Shown here: piece by piece, positions 36,527-45,021 of the stretch
Layout of the letters: each line of letters begins with the position of its first letter
How positions within the stretch are numbered: the first letter of the stretch is position 1
Assembly (NCBI RefSeq): GCF_001418225.1
Contig: NZ_LIPT01000001.1
Coordinates: forward strand, 372,001-436,000
Direction: 5' to 3'
Source: Pannonibacter indicus
GTDB taxonomy: Bacteria; Pseudomonadota; Alphaproteobacteria; Rhizobiales; Stappiaceae
Length of the DNA: 64,000 nucleotides
Translations under genes and position numbers: made by a program
Notes under the pieces: model-generated
Databases searched by the model: none
Told to the model about the DNA's origin: nothing
Seen by the model: only the letters and a program-made list of their open reading frames with translations

Positions 36527-37468
36527 ATGGCAGGCACCAGCACGGCACCGGCAGCAGACACAACACAGACCAGCGGGCTGGGGCCGGGCATGCTCGCCTC
36601 CGCCCGCACCGTGGCCGAAGCCTTGCCCGAGCTGCTGGTGGAAGCGCGCCAGGTGGGCAATACGGTTGCCGCCGGCTGGCATGGCCGCCGCCGCGCGGGA
36701 CCTGGCGAAACCTTCTGGCAGTTCCGCCCCTTTTCCATGGGTGAGCCTGCGCGCCGCATCGACTGGCGCCGGTCTGCCCGTGACGAGCATCTTTATGTGC
36801 GCGAGCGTGAATGGGAGGCTGCCCACACGATCTGGCTCTGGGCGGACCTGTCGCCCTCCATGAATTTCGGCTCGAAGCTTGCTCCGGTGGTCAAGCGCGA
36901 CCGGGCGCTGGTGCTGATGCTGGCTCTCGCCAGCATGCTTTCCGGCAGCGGCGAGCGTGTCGGCCTGCCCGGCCTCACCCGCCCCCTCACCAGCCGCGAC
37001 GCACCGGAACGCATGGCAGCAGCCCTTGCCCATGCCCCCCGAACCGAGGCACTGCCGGAAACGACCGCCGTGCGCCGCTTCTCCGATGTGGTGCTGATCG
37101 CCGATTTCCTTGATCCCATCGCATCAATTGCCGAATGGGTGGGCCGTGTGGCCTCGACCGGCGCACGCGGGCATCTGGTGCAGATCCTCGATCCCATCGA
37201 GGAAAGCTTTCCCTTCGACGGGCGTGTGGAATTCCGCGATCCCGAAGGCGGGCTGCGGCTGACCACGGGCCGGGCCGAAGGCTGGCGCGAGGCCTATCAG
37301 GCGCGGCTTGCCGCCCGCAAGGCGCAACTGCGCGAAATTGCCGGGCGCGCCGGGTGGAGCCATATCGTGCACCACACCGGCCGGCCTGCCACCGAGCCGC
37401 TGCTGGCGCTGCATGGCCGCCTGTCCGGCCAACCCGGCGCCTTGGCCTCCGGCATGGGAGGGCGGTGA
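36527..37468 (+). CDS. DUF58 domain-containing protein
   Basis: A 313-aa partner of MoxR. The DUF58 signature WQFRPFSMGEPARRIDWRRS (about 65-84) is followed by DEHLYVREREWE, and the rest has a von Willebrand A-like fold (IWLWADLSPSMNFGSKLA, with a partial D-x-S-x-S metal site, and VVLIADFLDP). A GGAGG site precedes the ATG. It sits between the MoxR gene and the large membrane proteins. Confidence 0.9.
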   Translation: MAGTSTAPAADTTQTSGLGPGMLASARTVAEALPELLVEARQVGNTVAAGWHGRRRAGPGETFWQFRPFSMGEPARRIDWRRSARDEHLYVREREWEAAHTIWLWADLSPSMNFGSKLAPVVKRDRALVLMLALASMLSGSGERVGLPGLTRPLTSRDAPERMAAALAHAPRTEALPETTAVRRFSDVVLIADFLDPIASIAEWVGRVASTGARGHLVQILDPIEESFPFDGRVEFRDPEGGLRLTTGRAEGWREAYQARLAARKAQLREIAGRAGWSHIVHHTGRPATEPLLALHGRLSGQPGALASGMGGR

Positions 37469-37471
37469 TCC

Positions 37472-40327
37472 ATGTTCGGCCTTCCCATTGGCTTTGCCTC
37501 ACCGCTGATCCTCTCCGCCCTCGCTTTGCTGCCGGTGATCTGGTGGCTGCTGCGGCTGACCCCGCCGCGCCCGCGCGAGGTCACCTTCCCGCCCACCCGG
37601 CTGCTGCTGGAAATCGAGAAGCACGAGGAAACCCCGCAGAAGAGCCCCTGGTGGCTGACCGCGCTGCGCCTGCTGCTCGCCGCCCTGCTGATTTTCGCCC
37701 TCGCCGGCCCGGTCTGGCGTCCGGCTGAACGGCTGGCGCTTGAGGGCGGGCCGCTGCTGCTCGTCATCGACAATGGCTGGACCTCCGCCCGGGACTGGGA
37801 GCGGCAGACCGCCACGGCCCAGCAGATCCTTGATACGGCGGCGGAATCCGGCACGCCGGTGATGCTGCTCGCCACCGCCGAAGGCCCCAGCCAGACGCTC
37901 ACGCCCTCCACCGCGGCTGCCGCAGGTGAGCGGCTGCGGGCGCTGGAGCCCCGCGCCTACGCCCACCAGCGCGCTGAGTTGATCACCGCCCTGCGCAAGG
38001 CCCTTCAGGACAATCCGGTTGAGCAGGCAGTGTGGATTTCGGACGGGCTGGAAGATGACGCGCCGGGTGCTTTCCAGCGTGACCTCGGTTCGATGCTGGG
38101 AGCCAAACCGCTCACCGTATACACCGGCCTCAGGACCCCCATGGGCCTTGCCGGCCTCAGCAGCGATGCCGATGCGCTGACCGTGACCGTGATCCGCAAG
38201 CCTGGCGAAGGCCCGGCAACCGTCCGCGTGCGCGCCGCCGACATGCGCGGCCTGACGATTGGCGAGACGGATGCCGCCTTTGCCGGCGGCGCGACGGAGA
38301 CAACGGCCTCCTTCTCCCTGCCGGGCGAATTGCGCAATGACATTGCCCGGCTGGAAGTCAGCGGCGAACGCGCTTCGGGCGCAGTCAAGCTGCTGGATGA
38401 CAGCTGGCGGCGGCGCACGGTTGCGCTGATTTCCGGTGCGGGTGCCGACCAGTCGCAACCGCTGCTCTCGCCGCTCTACTACCTGCAGCGGGCACTTGCC
38501 CCCTTTGCCGATCTCAAGACGCCGCGCACGGCAGACCTCAGCGAATCCGTTCCGGACCTGCTCGCCGAAGGCGTCTCGGTGGTGATGCTGGCCGATGTCG
38601 GCCGCCTGCCGGACAATGCCGCAGCCGAGCTTGGCCGCTGGGTGGAAGGCGGCGGGCTGCTGGTGCGCTTTGCCGGGCCCAGAACCGCTGGCGGCACGGA
38701 TGGCCTGCTGCCGGTGCGCTTACGCGCCGGAGACCGCACACTGGGCGGCAGCCTCTCCTGGGAGCAGCCGCAGAAGCTGGCGCCCTTCCCGCAGCAGTCG
38801 CCCTTTGCCGGGCTCACGATTCCTGAAGAGGTGGAAGTGACCCGGCAGGTGCTGGCTGAGCCCACAGCCGATCTGCCGGACCACAGCTGGGCCATGCTCA
38901 GCGACGGCACGCCGCTGGTCACCGCCCAGTCGCGCGGCACCGGCGCCATCGTGCTGTTCCACGTCACGGCCGACACTGGCTGGTCCAACCTGCCGCTCTC
39001 CGGCGTCTATGTGGAGATGCTGCGGCGGATCGTGGCCCTGTCCAATCCGGCAGCCGCGGCGCCCTCTGCAGAGACGGAAGGAACCGGCACCAGCGCCGCG
39101 CTTGAAACTGACACAGCCGTGCGCAACGTTCTGCCGCCGCTGCGCCTGCTGGATGGTTACGGCGTTCTCTCCAGCCCGCGTGCCGATGTCTCCCCCATTG
39201 CCGTGGCCGACTTTGCCCGCACGAAGGCCAGCCGCACCACGCCGCCGGGCCTTTATGGCGCAGATGACGGCTTCCGGGCGCTTAATCTTCTGGATCAGGG
39301 GGCCAAGCTCGTGCCGCTCGACATGTCCCTCTCCCCCAACGCGGACCTTCGCCCCTATGCGGACAGTGAACCGGCAGATCTCAGGGCGCCGCTGTTCCTC
39401 TCCGCCTTCGGCCTGATGGTACTGGACGCACTGATCGTGCTGCTGCTGGCCGGCCTCATCAGCCGCCTGCGCCTGCGCCGGACGGTCCGCACGGCAGGCG
39501 CGCTGCTGCTGGTGCCCGCCCTCGCCCTTTCGCTTGTGGCACAGCCGTCACCGGCCGGGGCGCAGCAGAGCGCTGACGATGTAAAGGCGCTGGAAGCAAC
39601 GCTGGAAACACGGCTCGCCTATGTGGTGACCGGCAATGCAGAAATTGACGCGGCATCCGCTGCCGGGCTGGAAGGCCTGTCGCGCTATCTTGCCGGCCGG
39701 ACCGCACTGGAACCCGGCACGCCGATGGCCGTCGATATTTCGAGGGACGAGCTGGCCTTCTACGCCCTGCTCTACTGGCCGGTCGATCCTTCCGCCGCCA
39801 AGCCCGATGAGCGCACGATGGCGCGGATCGACAGTTTCATGCGCAATGGCGGCAGCATCCTGTTCGACACGCGCGACAATCTGGCGAGTTCCGCCAGCGG
39901 TTTCGGCACGACGCCAGCGACGGCCAAGCTGCGCGAGATCCTTGATGGCCTCGACGTGCCGCCGCTGGAGCCCGTGCCCTTCGACCACGTGCTGACCAAG
40001 ACCTTCTTCCTGCTGGAAACCTTCCCCGGCCGCTATGCCACAAGCCCGCTCTGGGTGGAGGCCAGCGAAGACACCCCGGCAGATGACGGGCGGCCGGTGC
40101 GTGCGGGCGACGGCGTGTCGCCCATCCTCATCACCGGCAATGACATGGCCGCCGCCTGGGCCGTGGATGCCAATGGCACTTATCTTTACCCCACGGTGCC
40201 GGATGATCCGCTGCAGCGCGAATATGCCTTCCGCGCCGGGGTCAACATCGTCATGTACAGCCTGACCGGCAACTACAAGGCCGATCAGGTGCATGTTCCG
40301 GCGCTGCTGGAACGGCTGGGACAGTGA
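37472..40327 (+). CDS. Large membrane protein: BatA N-domain plus DUF4159
   Basis: A 951-aa protein. The N-terminus has the BatA aerotolerance-regulator double helix (FASPLILSALALLPVIWWLL and LRLLLAALLIFALAGPVWRP, residues 8-85). A VWA-like central region follows, with helices near residue 640 and 680. The last 250 residues are DUF4159 (LAYVVTGNAEIDAASAAGL, YALLYWPVD, SILFDTRDN). The layout suggests that the protein receives signals or substrates from MoxR-DUF58 at the membrane. Biological role of DUF4159 unknown. Confidence 0.87.
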   Translation: MFGLPIGFASPLILSALALLPVIWWLLRLTPPRPREVTFPPTRLLLEIEKHEETPQKSPWWLTALRLLLAALLIFALAGPVWRPAERLALEGGPLLLVIDNGWTSARDWERQTATAQQILDTAAESGTPVMLLATAEGPSQTLTPSTAAAAGERLRALEPRAYAHQRAELITALRKALQDNPVEQAVWISDGLEDDAPGAFQRDLGSMLGAKPLTVYTGLRTPMGLAGLSSDADALTVTVIRKPGEGPATVRVRAADMRGLTIGETDAAFAGGATETTASFSLPGELRNDIARLEVSGERASGAVKLLDDSWRRRTVALISGAGADQSQPLLSPLYYLQRALAPFADLKTPRTADLSESVPDLLAEGVSVVMLADVGRLPDNAAAELGRWVEGGGLLVRFAGPRTAGGTDGLLPVRLRAGDRTLGGSLSWEQPQKLAPFPQQSPFAGLTIPEEVEVTRQVLAEPTADLPDHSWAMLSDGTPLVTAQSRGTGAIVLFHVTADTGWSNLPLSGVYVEMLRRIVALSNPAAAAPSAETEGTGTSAALETDTAVRNVLPPLRLLDGYGVLSSPRADVSPIAVADFARTKASRTTPPGLYGADDGFRALNLLDQGAKLVPLDMSLSPNADLRPYADSEPADLRAPLFLSAFGLMVLDALIVLLLAGLISRLRLRRTVRTAGALLLVPALALSLVAQPSPAGAQQSADDVKALEATLETRLAYVVTGNAEIDAASAAGLEGLSRYLAGRTALEPGTPMAVDISRDELAFYALLYWPVDPSAAKPDERTMARIDSFMRNGGSILFDTRDNLASSASGFGTTPATAKLREILDGLDVPPLEPVPFDHVLTKTFFLLETFPGRYATSPLWVEASEDTPADDGRPVRAGDGVSPILITGNDMAAAWAVDANGTYLYPTVPDDPLQREYAFRAGVNIVMYSLTGNYKADQVHVPALLERLGQ

Positions 40328-40340
40328 GGGGAACGCGGCG

Positions 40341-42416
40341 ATGAACTGGTCCCTTTCCTTTGCTCCCTTCCTGCCTTGGCCGGTGCTGGGCGGCGCTGCC
40401 GTGCTGGTGCTGGGCTTCCTGGTGGCAGGCCTTCTGATGCGGGTGCGCGGCACATGGCTGCGGGCGCTGGCGCTGGCGCTGGCTCTTGCCGCCCTCACCA
40501 GCCCGGCGCTGGACCGGGAAGACCGGGAGCCGCTTTCAAGCGTCGTTGCGCTGGTGGTGGACAAGAGCCAGAGCCAGGCTTTGGAAAACCGTGCGGAGGT
40601 CACCGACAAGGCCGCCCGCGAACTGGAAGAGCGGCTGGCCGCCCTGCCCGGCTTCGAGCTGCGCCGCATCGAAGTGAGCCCCGGCTCGCAGGATGACGGC
40701 ACGGCGCTGTTCAGCGCCCTTTCCGGCGGCCTTTCGGATGTGCCGCCCGACCGGGTGGCCGGGGTCATCATGATCACCGATGGTCAGGTGCACGACATTC
40801 CCGCCACGGCCGATGCGCTCGGCTTCAAGGCGCCGCTTCATGCGCTGGTGACCGGACGGCCTGATGAGGGCGACCGGCGGCTGGCGCTGGTCCGCGCCCC
40901 GCGCTTCGGCCTTGTCGGCTCGGAACAGACCGTCCGCGTGGCGGTGCGCGACACGGGCACGCTGGAAGGTGCCGGACAGCCTGCCACCATCCGCGTGCGC
41001 CGCGACGGGCAGCCCTTGGCCGAACTGCGGGTGCAGCCCGGCCAGACGGCTGACATTCCCGTGCAGATCACCCACGGCGGGCAGAACATCTTTGAATTCG
41101 AAACGGATACGCTTTCCGGCGAACTGACGCCGGTGAACAACCGTCTGGTGATAACGGTGGACGGCATCCGCGAGAATCTGCGCGTGCTGCTGGTCTCCGG
41201 CTCCCCCCATGCCGGCGAGCGTACCTGGCGCAACCTGCTGAAATCCGATGCCTCGGTAGATCTCGTCCATTTCACCATCCTGCGACCGCCGGAAAAGCAG
41301 GATGGCACACCGGTCAACGAGCTGTCGCTGATCGCCTTCCCGGTGCGCGAGCTGTTTTCGGAAAAGATCGACGAATTCGACCTGATCATCTTCGACCGCT
41401 ACGTGAACCGTGGCGTGCTGCCGATGCTCTATTTCGACAACATCGCCCGCTATGTGCAGGCAGGCGGCGCGCTGCTGATCGCGGGCGGTCCCGATTATGC
41501 GGAAGCGGCTACCATCTACCGCACGCCCATGGCCCCGGTCCTGCCGGCGCGGCCCACCGGCAATGTCATTGAAGGCCCGTTCTATCCGGAGGTTTCCGAG
41601 CTTGGCAGCCGTCACCCGGTGACCCGTGGCCTGCCAGGCGCCGGCGCCGAGCCGCCGCAGTGGAGCCGCTGGTTCCGCGCCGTCGAGGCGGAGGTTGATG
41701 CGGGCGAACAGCTGATGACCGGCCCCAGCGATCTGCCGCTTCTGGTCCTCAGCCGTCAGGGCGAAGGCCGGGTGGCGACGCTTTTGTCCGACCACGTCTG
41801 GCTCTGGGCGCGCGGTTATGAAGGCGGCGGCCCCTATGTGCCGCTGCTGCGCCGCCTCGGTCACTGGCTGATGAAGGAGCCGGATCTGGAGGAAGAGGCG
41901 CTGCGCCTCTCCCTGCGCGGCCCGATGCTGCGGATCGAGCGTCAGACACTTGGCGAAAGCGTATCCCCCGTCACGCTGACGGACCCGTCCGGCGCGCAGC
42001 AGCAGCTTGAACTGATGCAGGAAGAGCCCGGCCTGTGGACCAGCGGCCAGCGTGTCACCGGCCTTGGGCTCTACACCGTCACGGATGGCGAGCGCACTGC
42101 CCTCATCCACGTCGGACCGCAGAACCCGCGCGAATTTGCCGATGTCATCTCCACGACGGCCAAACTCGCCCCCCTTGCTTCCCAGACAGGCGGCGCGGCG
42201 GTGCGGCTGGCGGATGCGGGCGGCGAGGTAAACCTGCCGCGCATCGTGCCCATGAACCGGGCCGACGGCTTCTCAGGCAGCGGCTGGATGGGGCTGAAGA
42301 CATCTGAGGCAAGCGTGCTGAAGGGGATCGACCGCTACCCGGTCTTCAACGGCCTCCTCGGCCTCGCCCTTCTCCTCGGCGCCCTGTCCCTCGCCTGGTA
42401 CCGCGAGGGAAGGTAA
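40341..42416 (+). CDS. Large membrane protein of the MoxR operon, VWA/GATase-like fold
   Basis: A 691-aa protein with two N-terminal helices (about 11-60), a large periplasmic region and a C-terminal helix (PVFNGLLGLALLLGALSLAW). The central region has VALVVDKSQSQALENRAEV, a VWA-like start, and VGSEQTVRVAVRDTGTLEG; a class I amidotransferase-like fold follows (LRVLLVSGSPHAGERTWRN, ALLIAGGPDYAEA). Such proteins end MoxR-DUF58-BatA operons in alphaproteobacteria. Fourteen bases after the DUF4159 gene. The stop faces a TA locus. Confidence 0.85.
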   Translation: MNWSLSFAPFLPWPVLGGAAVLVLGFLVAGLLMRVRGTWLRALALALALAALTSPALDREDREPLSSVVALVVDKSQSQALENRAEVTDKAARELEERLAALPGFELRRIEVSPGSQDDGTALFSALSGGLSDVPPDRVAGVIMITDGQVHDIPATADALGFKAPLHALVTGRPDEGDRRLALVRAPRFGLVGSEQTVRVAVRDTGTLEGAGQPATIRVRRDGQPLAELRVQPGQTADIPVQITHGGQNIFEFETDTLSGELTPVNNRLVITVDGIRENLRVLLVSGSPHAGERTWRNLLKSDASVDLVHFTILRPPEKQDGTPVNELSLIAFPVRELFSEKIDEFDLIIFDRYVNRGVLPMLYFDNIARYVQAGGALLIAGGPDYAEAATIYRTPMAPVLPARPTGNVIEGPFYPEVSELGSRHPVTRGLPGAGAEPPQWSRWFRAVEAEVDAGEQLMTGPSDLPLLVLSRQGEGRVATLLSDHVWLWARGYEGGGPYVPLLRRLGHWLMKEPDLEEEALRLSLRGPMLRIERQTLGESVSPVTLTDPSGAQQQLELMQEEPGLWTSGQRVTGLGLYTVTDGERTALIHVGPQNPREFADVISTTAKLAPLASQTGGAAVRLADAGGEVNLPRIVPMNRADGFSGSGWMGLKTSEASVLKGIDRYPVFNGLLGLALLLGALSLAWYREGR

Positions 42417-42426
42417 GGGGCTTGAA

Positions 42427-42523
42427 CCAAGGCTTTCGATACTTACGCATCACGCCTTGAAATTGCTCAGGCGCCGAACAGGCTTGTCCAACTCCCGGTG
42501 AGTGATGCTCACCGGGAGTTGGC
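42427..42523 (-). repeat. Dispersed 3'-end repeat, copy B
   Basis: Lies directly after the stop codon of the antitoxin gene, same orientation (minus). The hairpin is perfect: CCAACTCCCGGTGAG (42488-42502), loop TGATG and CTCACCGGGAGTTGG (42508-42522), 15 bp. It is followed, going leftward, by the conserved block containing CGCCTTGAAATTGC (plus-strand reading) and CAAGGCT at the far end. It is also convergent with the end of the MoxR operon, so it could terminate that transcript too. Confidence 0.8.
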
Positions 42524-42829
42524 TTACGTCAGGCTGAAGGTCAGCTTCCGGCCGACAGCAGCAGCGGCCTTCAGCAAGGTGTCGAGCTGCACCCTGTCAT
42601 TCGACGGATCAAGGATGCGCTCCAGCTGCGAGGCACTGGTGCGCATCCGGCGGGCCATCTCGGACTTGGTGATCTTCTGCGTCTTCATGGCGTGCAGAAG
42701 CTGGAGCGCCAGCGTGCGCTTGATCGCAACCGCCGTCCCCTCTTCCAGCAGACCGTCTTCTTCGAGCAGACTGTCGAGGCTGTCTCCAAGATGCGGGTTG
42801 TCAGCGTTTATGTCCTCAATGCAAGACAC
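42524..42829 (-). CDS. XRE-type antitoxin of a RelE/HigB-like locus
   Basis: A 101-aa protein with a C-terminal XRE-type HTH (LALQLLHAMKTQKITKSEMA, then RRMRTSASQLERILDPSND). The start is GTG at 42829 with AGAGGTG upstream; no ATG fits and an in-frame stop lies just before. It begins inside the end of the ancestral toxin gene. The protein has no disruption. It should bind the promoter region upstream of the toxin, as in HigBA systems. Confidence 0.82.
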   Translation of the reverse strand: MSCIEDINADNPHLGDSLDSLLEEDGLLEEGTAVAIKRTLALQLLHAMKTQKITKSEMARRMRTSASQLERILDPSNDRVQLDTLLKAAAAVGRKLTFSLT

Positions 42830-43184
42830 GGCTCAGCACCTCTTTCATTCGGCCCACTGCTACCTCCAGTTCATGCTGGGGAAAGGCCTGACTCTATTTC
42901 AAAAACCCATGCAACAGGACCATCTGCCCGCCATTCAGCAGGAAAAGTACTCGAGCGGTCCTGCCATCAGATATGTTTGAACGAACCTCATACATGTGCC
43001 TGACGCCCTTGATGGCACGGCACCTTGGCATACCAACCGGCCAGCAATACTCCAGCGTCTTGATATCCTCACCAATCGTCGGCCTGTCCTCCCGCGTCAT
43101 CTCCAGAAGCCATTTCCGGACAGGCTGGCGGCCGGATTTCGACACATAGAAACAAGCTTGAAGCACTTTAACTGGCGGCTGCAT
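42816..43184 (-). pseudogene. RelE/HigB-type toxin (Gp49-like) with an internal amber codon
   Basis: The readable protein (96 aa, MQPPVKVLQACFYVSKSGRQ) stops at TAG (42894-42896) after LLHGFLK. Reading through in the same frame gives SQAFPQHELEVAVGRMKEVL and ends in TGA at 42816-42818, overlapping the antitoxin start by 14 bases, as expected of an intact system. Family members continue with KK-type residues here, so AAG to TAG is the simplest change. The truncated form lacks the last 25 residues or so, including a helix usually needed. GGTATACC at 43200-43207 upstream may be the operator. Confidence 0.78.
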
Positions 43185-43299
43185 CAAACTACCTTACACG
43201 GTATACCTTGAGATGGCTTTTCTCAAGGCGGGACCCATACCGTTGTTGAAATTATATAAAACTTCAATCGATAGTTGATTTCCGAAACAGGGCTCGCGC

Positions 43300-43806
43300 T
43301 TACCGGCCGCCGCGCACTGCGCCGGAGGGCATGGGAGCATCTGTCAGGCAAGCCACCAGCAGGCGGGCCGGATCGACCGGTCCCGGCAGGGTGATCTGCC
43401 CGAAGGGCACCGGGGCAAAGCCGAGCGGGCCGTAATAGGGAGGATCGCCCACCAGCAGCACAGCCGTCTCACCCAGCCGCCGGGCTTCATCCAGCGCCGT
43501 GCGCAGCAGCAGCTTGCCAAGGCCCCGGTTCTTGTACTCGGGCGCAACCGTGAGCGGCCCCAGCAGCATGGCAGGCGTTTCGCCAATGCGGATCGGCGTC
43601 AGACGCACAGACCCGGCGATGGACCCGTCAGCAGTGCCGACATAGCTCAGTTCTGCGGAATGGGGCACGCCCTCGCGGATGCGGAAGGCCGTCCGGGCGA
43701 AACGCCCCGGACCAAAGGCTTCGGCTTGCAGGGCTTCAATGGCGGCCTCGTCGGAGGGCGTTTCAAGACGGACGAACCAGTTCTCGGTCTTCATGGCAGA
43801 TGACAT
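43300..43806 (-). CDS. GNAT family N-acetyltransferase (YhbS-like)
   Basis: A 168-aa protein of the COG3153/YhbS type: FVRLETPSDEAAIEALQAEA, SVRLTPIRIGETPAMLLGPL, VAPEYKNRGLGKLLLRTALDEAR, the acetyl-CoA motif, and VLLVGDPPYYGPLGFAPVPF near the C-terminus. Substrate unknown. A second Met at 43794 could also be the start. Isolated gene with about 110 AT-rich bases separating it from the TA locus. Confidence 0.87.
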   Translation of the reverse strand: MSSAMKTENWFVRLETPSDEAAIEALQAEAFGPGRFARTAFRIREGVPHSAELSYVGTADGSIAGSVRLTPIRIGETPAMLLGPLTVAPEYKNRGLGKLLLRTALDEARRLGETAVLLVGDPPYYGPLGFAPVPFGQITLPGPVDPARLLVACLTDAPMPSGAVRGGR

Positions 43807-44062
43807 CTCAGGTGCATGGTATGGCGTTCTGGCGCCCTGCCCTGAAGATGCCAACGGACGGACCTGTCAGCAGCCAGATACAAGACGCGCGCGTGCGATC
43901 GGGAAAAAGTCCCGTGCGCTCCGTCGTCGTCGCTGTTCGTGGCTCGAAATCATTGTGAGTCGTCCCGCTTCCGGCGCAACTGCAACCGGAATGGATCGCG
44001 AGTATCATGAAGCTGGCAGGATGGTCCAGCAGTTTTTGCAAGAGCTGCCGGGAGCTGCCGGC

Positions 44063-44566
44063 TCACCAGTAGGCGCTGGGATGCAGCCGCCCGGAAATCT
44101 CGTCCACACGCCGCTGCGTTGCACCGGTTATGTCCACCGGCAGCGCATTCGGCGAAAAGAACCGCGCTTCCTGGATTTCCTTGTTGGGGACGGGTGAGGA
44201 GACAGGCGGCTGCCAGACAGGGATCTCGAACAGGGCCACGTGGTCGCGGCTGGAGCCCTCACGGTTGTGATAAATCCCGAGCAGGTGCGGTTCAGCTTGG
44301 GCCACGATGCCGGTCTCCTCGAAGACCTCACGCACGGCCGCCTGCTGCAAGGTTTCGCCCACATCCACACTGCCCCCCGGCAGATACCAGCCGGGCAGAT
44401 AGGTGTGCTTGACCAGCAGCACATAGCCATTGGCATCGCGGATGACCACGCGGACGCCGAGCGTATGAGCACTGCGGAAAAGATTGGCGAAATGGATGAC
44501 GCGGCGCAGCAGAACTGGCGGCAAAATACGCAGAACCTTGTACATGCGCGGCAGTATGCTGAACAT
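44063..44566 (-). CDS. NUDIX hydrolase
   Basis: A 167-aa NUDIX protein. The box runs from GGSVDVGETLQQAAVREVFE to EETGI (about residues 64-86) with all required Glu and Gly. An N-terminal part (FSILPRMYKVLRILPPVLLRR) is hydrophobic and basic and may bind membrane. The substrate cannot be assigned; the tail ISGRLHPSAYW is not diagnostic. Single gene. Confidence 0.87.
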   Translation of the reverse strand: MFSILPRMYKVLRILPPVLLRRVIHFANLFRSAHTLGVRVVIRDANGYVLLVKHTYLPGWYLPGGSVDVGETLQQAAVREVFEETGIVAQAEPHLLGIYHNREGSSRDHVALFEIPVWQPPVSSPVPNKEIQEARFFSPNALPVDITGATQRRVDEISGRLHPSAYW

Positions 44567-44657
44567 TGTGGTCAGGGCAAGCCCTTCCCGGAAAACGCGG
44601 TAAAAACCTGTTCACCTGTCATGCAGGAAATGCAGGGCAGCCCGCCACTTCCATGAG

Positions 44658-44685
44658 TTGTGCGCCCGCGAAGAGTGACTATATT
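44658..44685 (+). promoter_or_regulatory. Probable sigma-70 promoter of the small gene at 44768
   Basis: TTGTGC (44658-44663), 16-base spacer and TATATT (44680-44685). The leader of about 75 bases can pair TGACT with AGTCA (about 44676 and 44714). Confidence 0.4.
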
Positions 44686-44767
44686 CAGGTCATTCCGATG
44701 AAGAAATAGGCAGTCACTTGCGCAATATCTGTGCGAGGCTCCCATCGGACAACCAGATGAGACCGAC

Positions 44768-44884
44768 ATGTTTACCGCCCTGTTCGCGCGCCGTACTCGC
44801 AACCGCCGCTTCGCATGGAAGCCCGCAGTTGACATGAGCAACCCGCGCATCCGCGCTGCTCTGACTACCTTCGCTGCCAACTGA
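44768..44884 (+). CDS. Putative 38-aa arginine-rich small protein
   Basis: Open frame beginning MFTALFARRTRNRRFAWKPA, then VDMSNPRIRAALTTFAAN. It is bracketed by a promoter-like pair upstream and a very good terminator downstream (44961-44985), so the region is an independent transcript. The ribosome binding site is weak (GATGAGACC). The alternating basic/hydrophobic pattern suggests an amphipathic or nucleic-acid-binding peptide. It may instead be a small RNA with a chance reading frame. Confidence 0.45.
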   Translation: MFTALFARRTRNRRFAWKPAVDMSNPRIRAALTTFAAN

Positions 44885-44960
44885 TACTGGCAATCTGGAC
44901 GCTGCGCAGCAGGCCCTTTCAGCGGCCCGGACGCGGCACAGACCTGAAGCGAAGCCGCCG

Positions 44961-44985
44961 AAAGCGCCCCACCGGGGCGCTTTTT
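44961..44985 (+). terminator. Rho-independent terminator
   Basis: AAAGCGCCCC (44961-44970), loop ACC and GGGGCGCTTT (44974-44983), a perfect 10-bp stem running into further T. It closes the small transcription unit at 44.7-44.9 kb, before the phosphoesterase gene. Confidence 0.88.
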
Positions 44986-45021
44986 GCTTGACGGGTCAAG
45001 GCACACGGGGGAAGGAAAGGC

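Noticed and set aside
35369-37033. 554-codon open frame antisense to the MoxR and DUF58 genes
   Set aside because: Shadow; the plus-strand proteins have full motifs.
42894-42896. TAG as a site for pyrrolysine or programmed readthrough
   Set aside because: No pyl genes or context signal seen, and a point mutation of a Lys codon is simpler.
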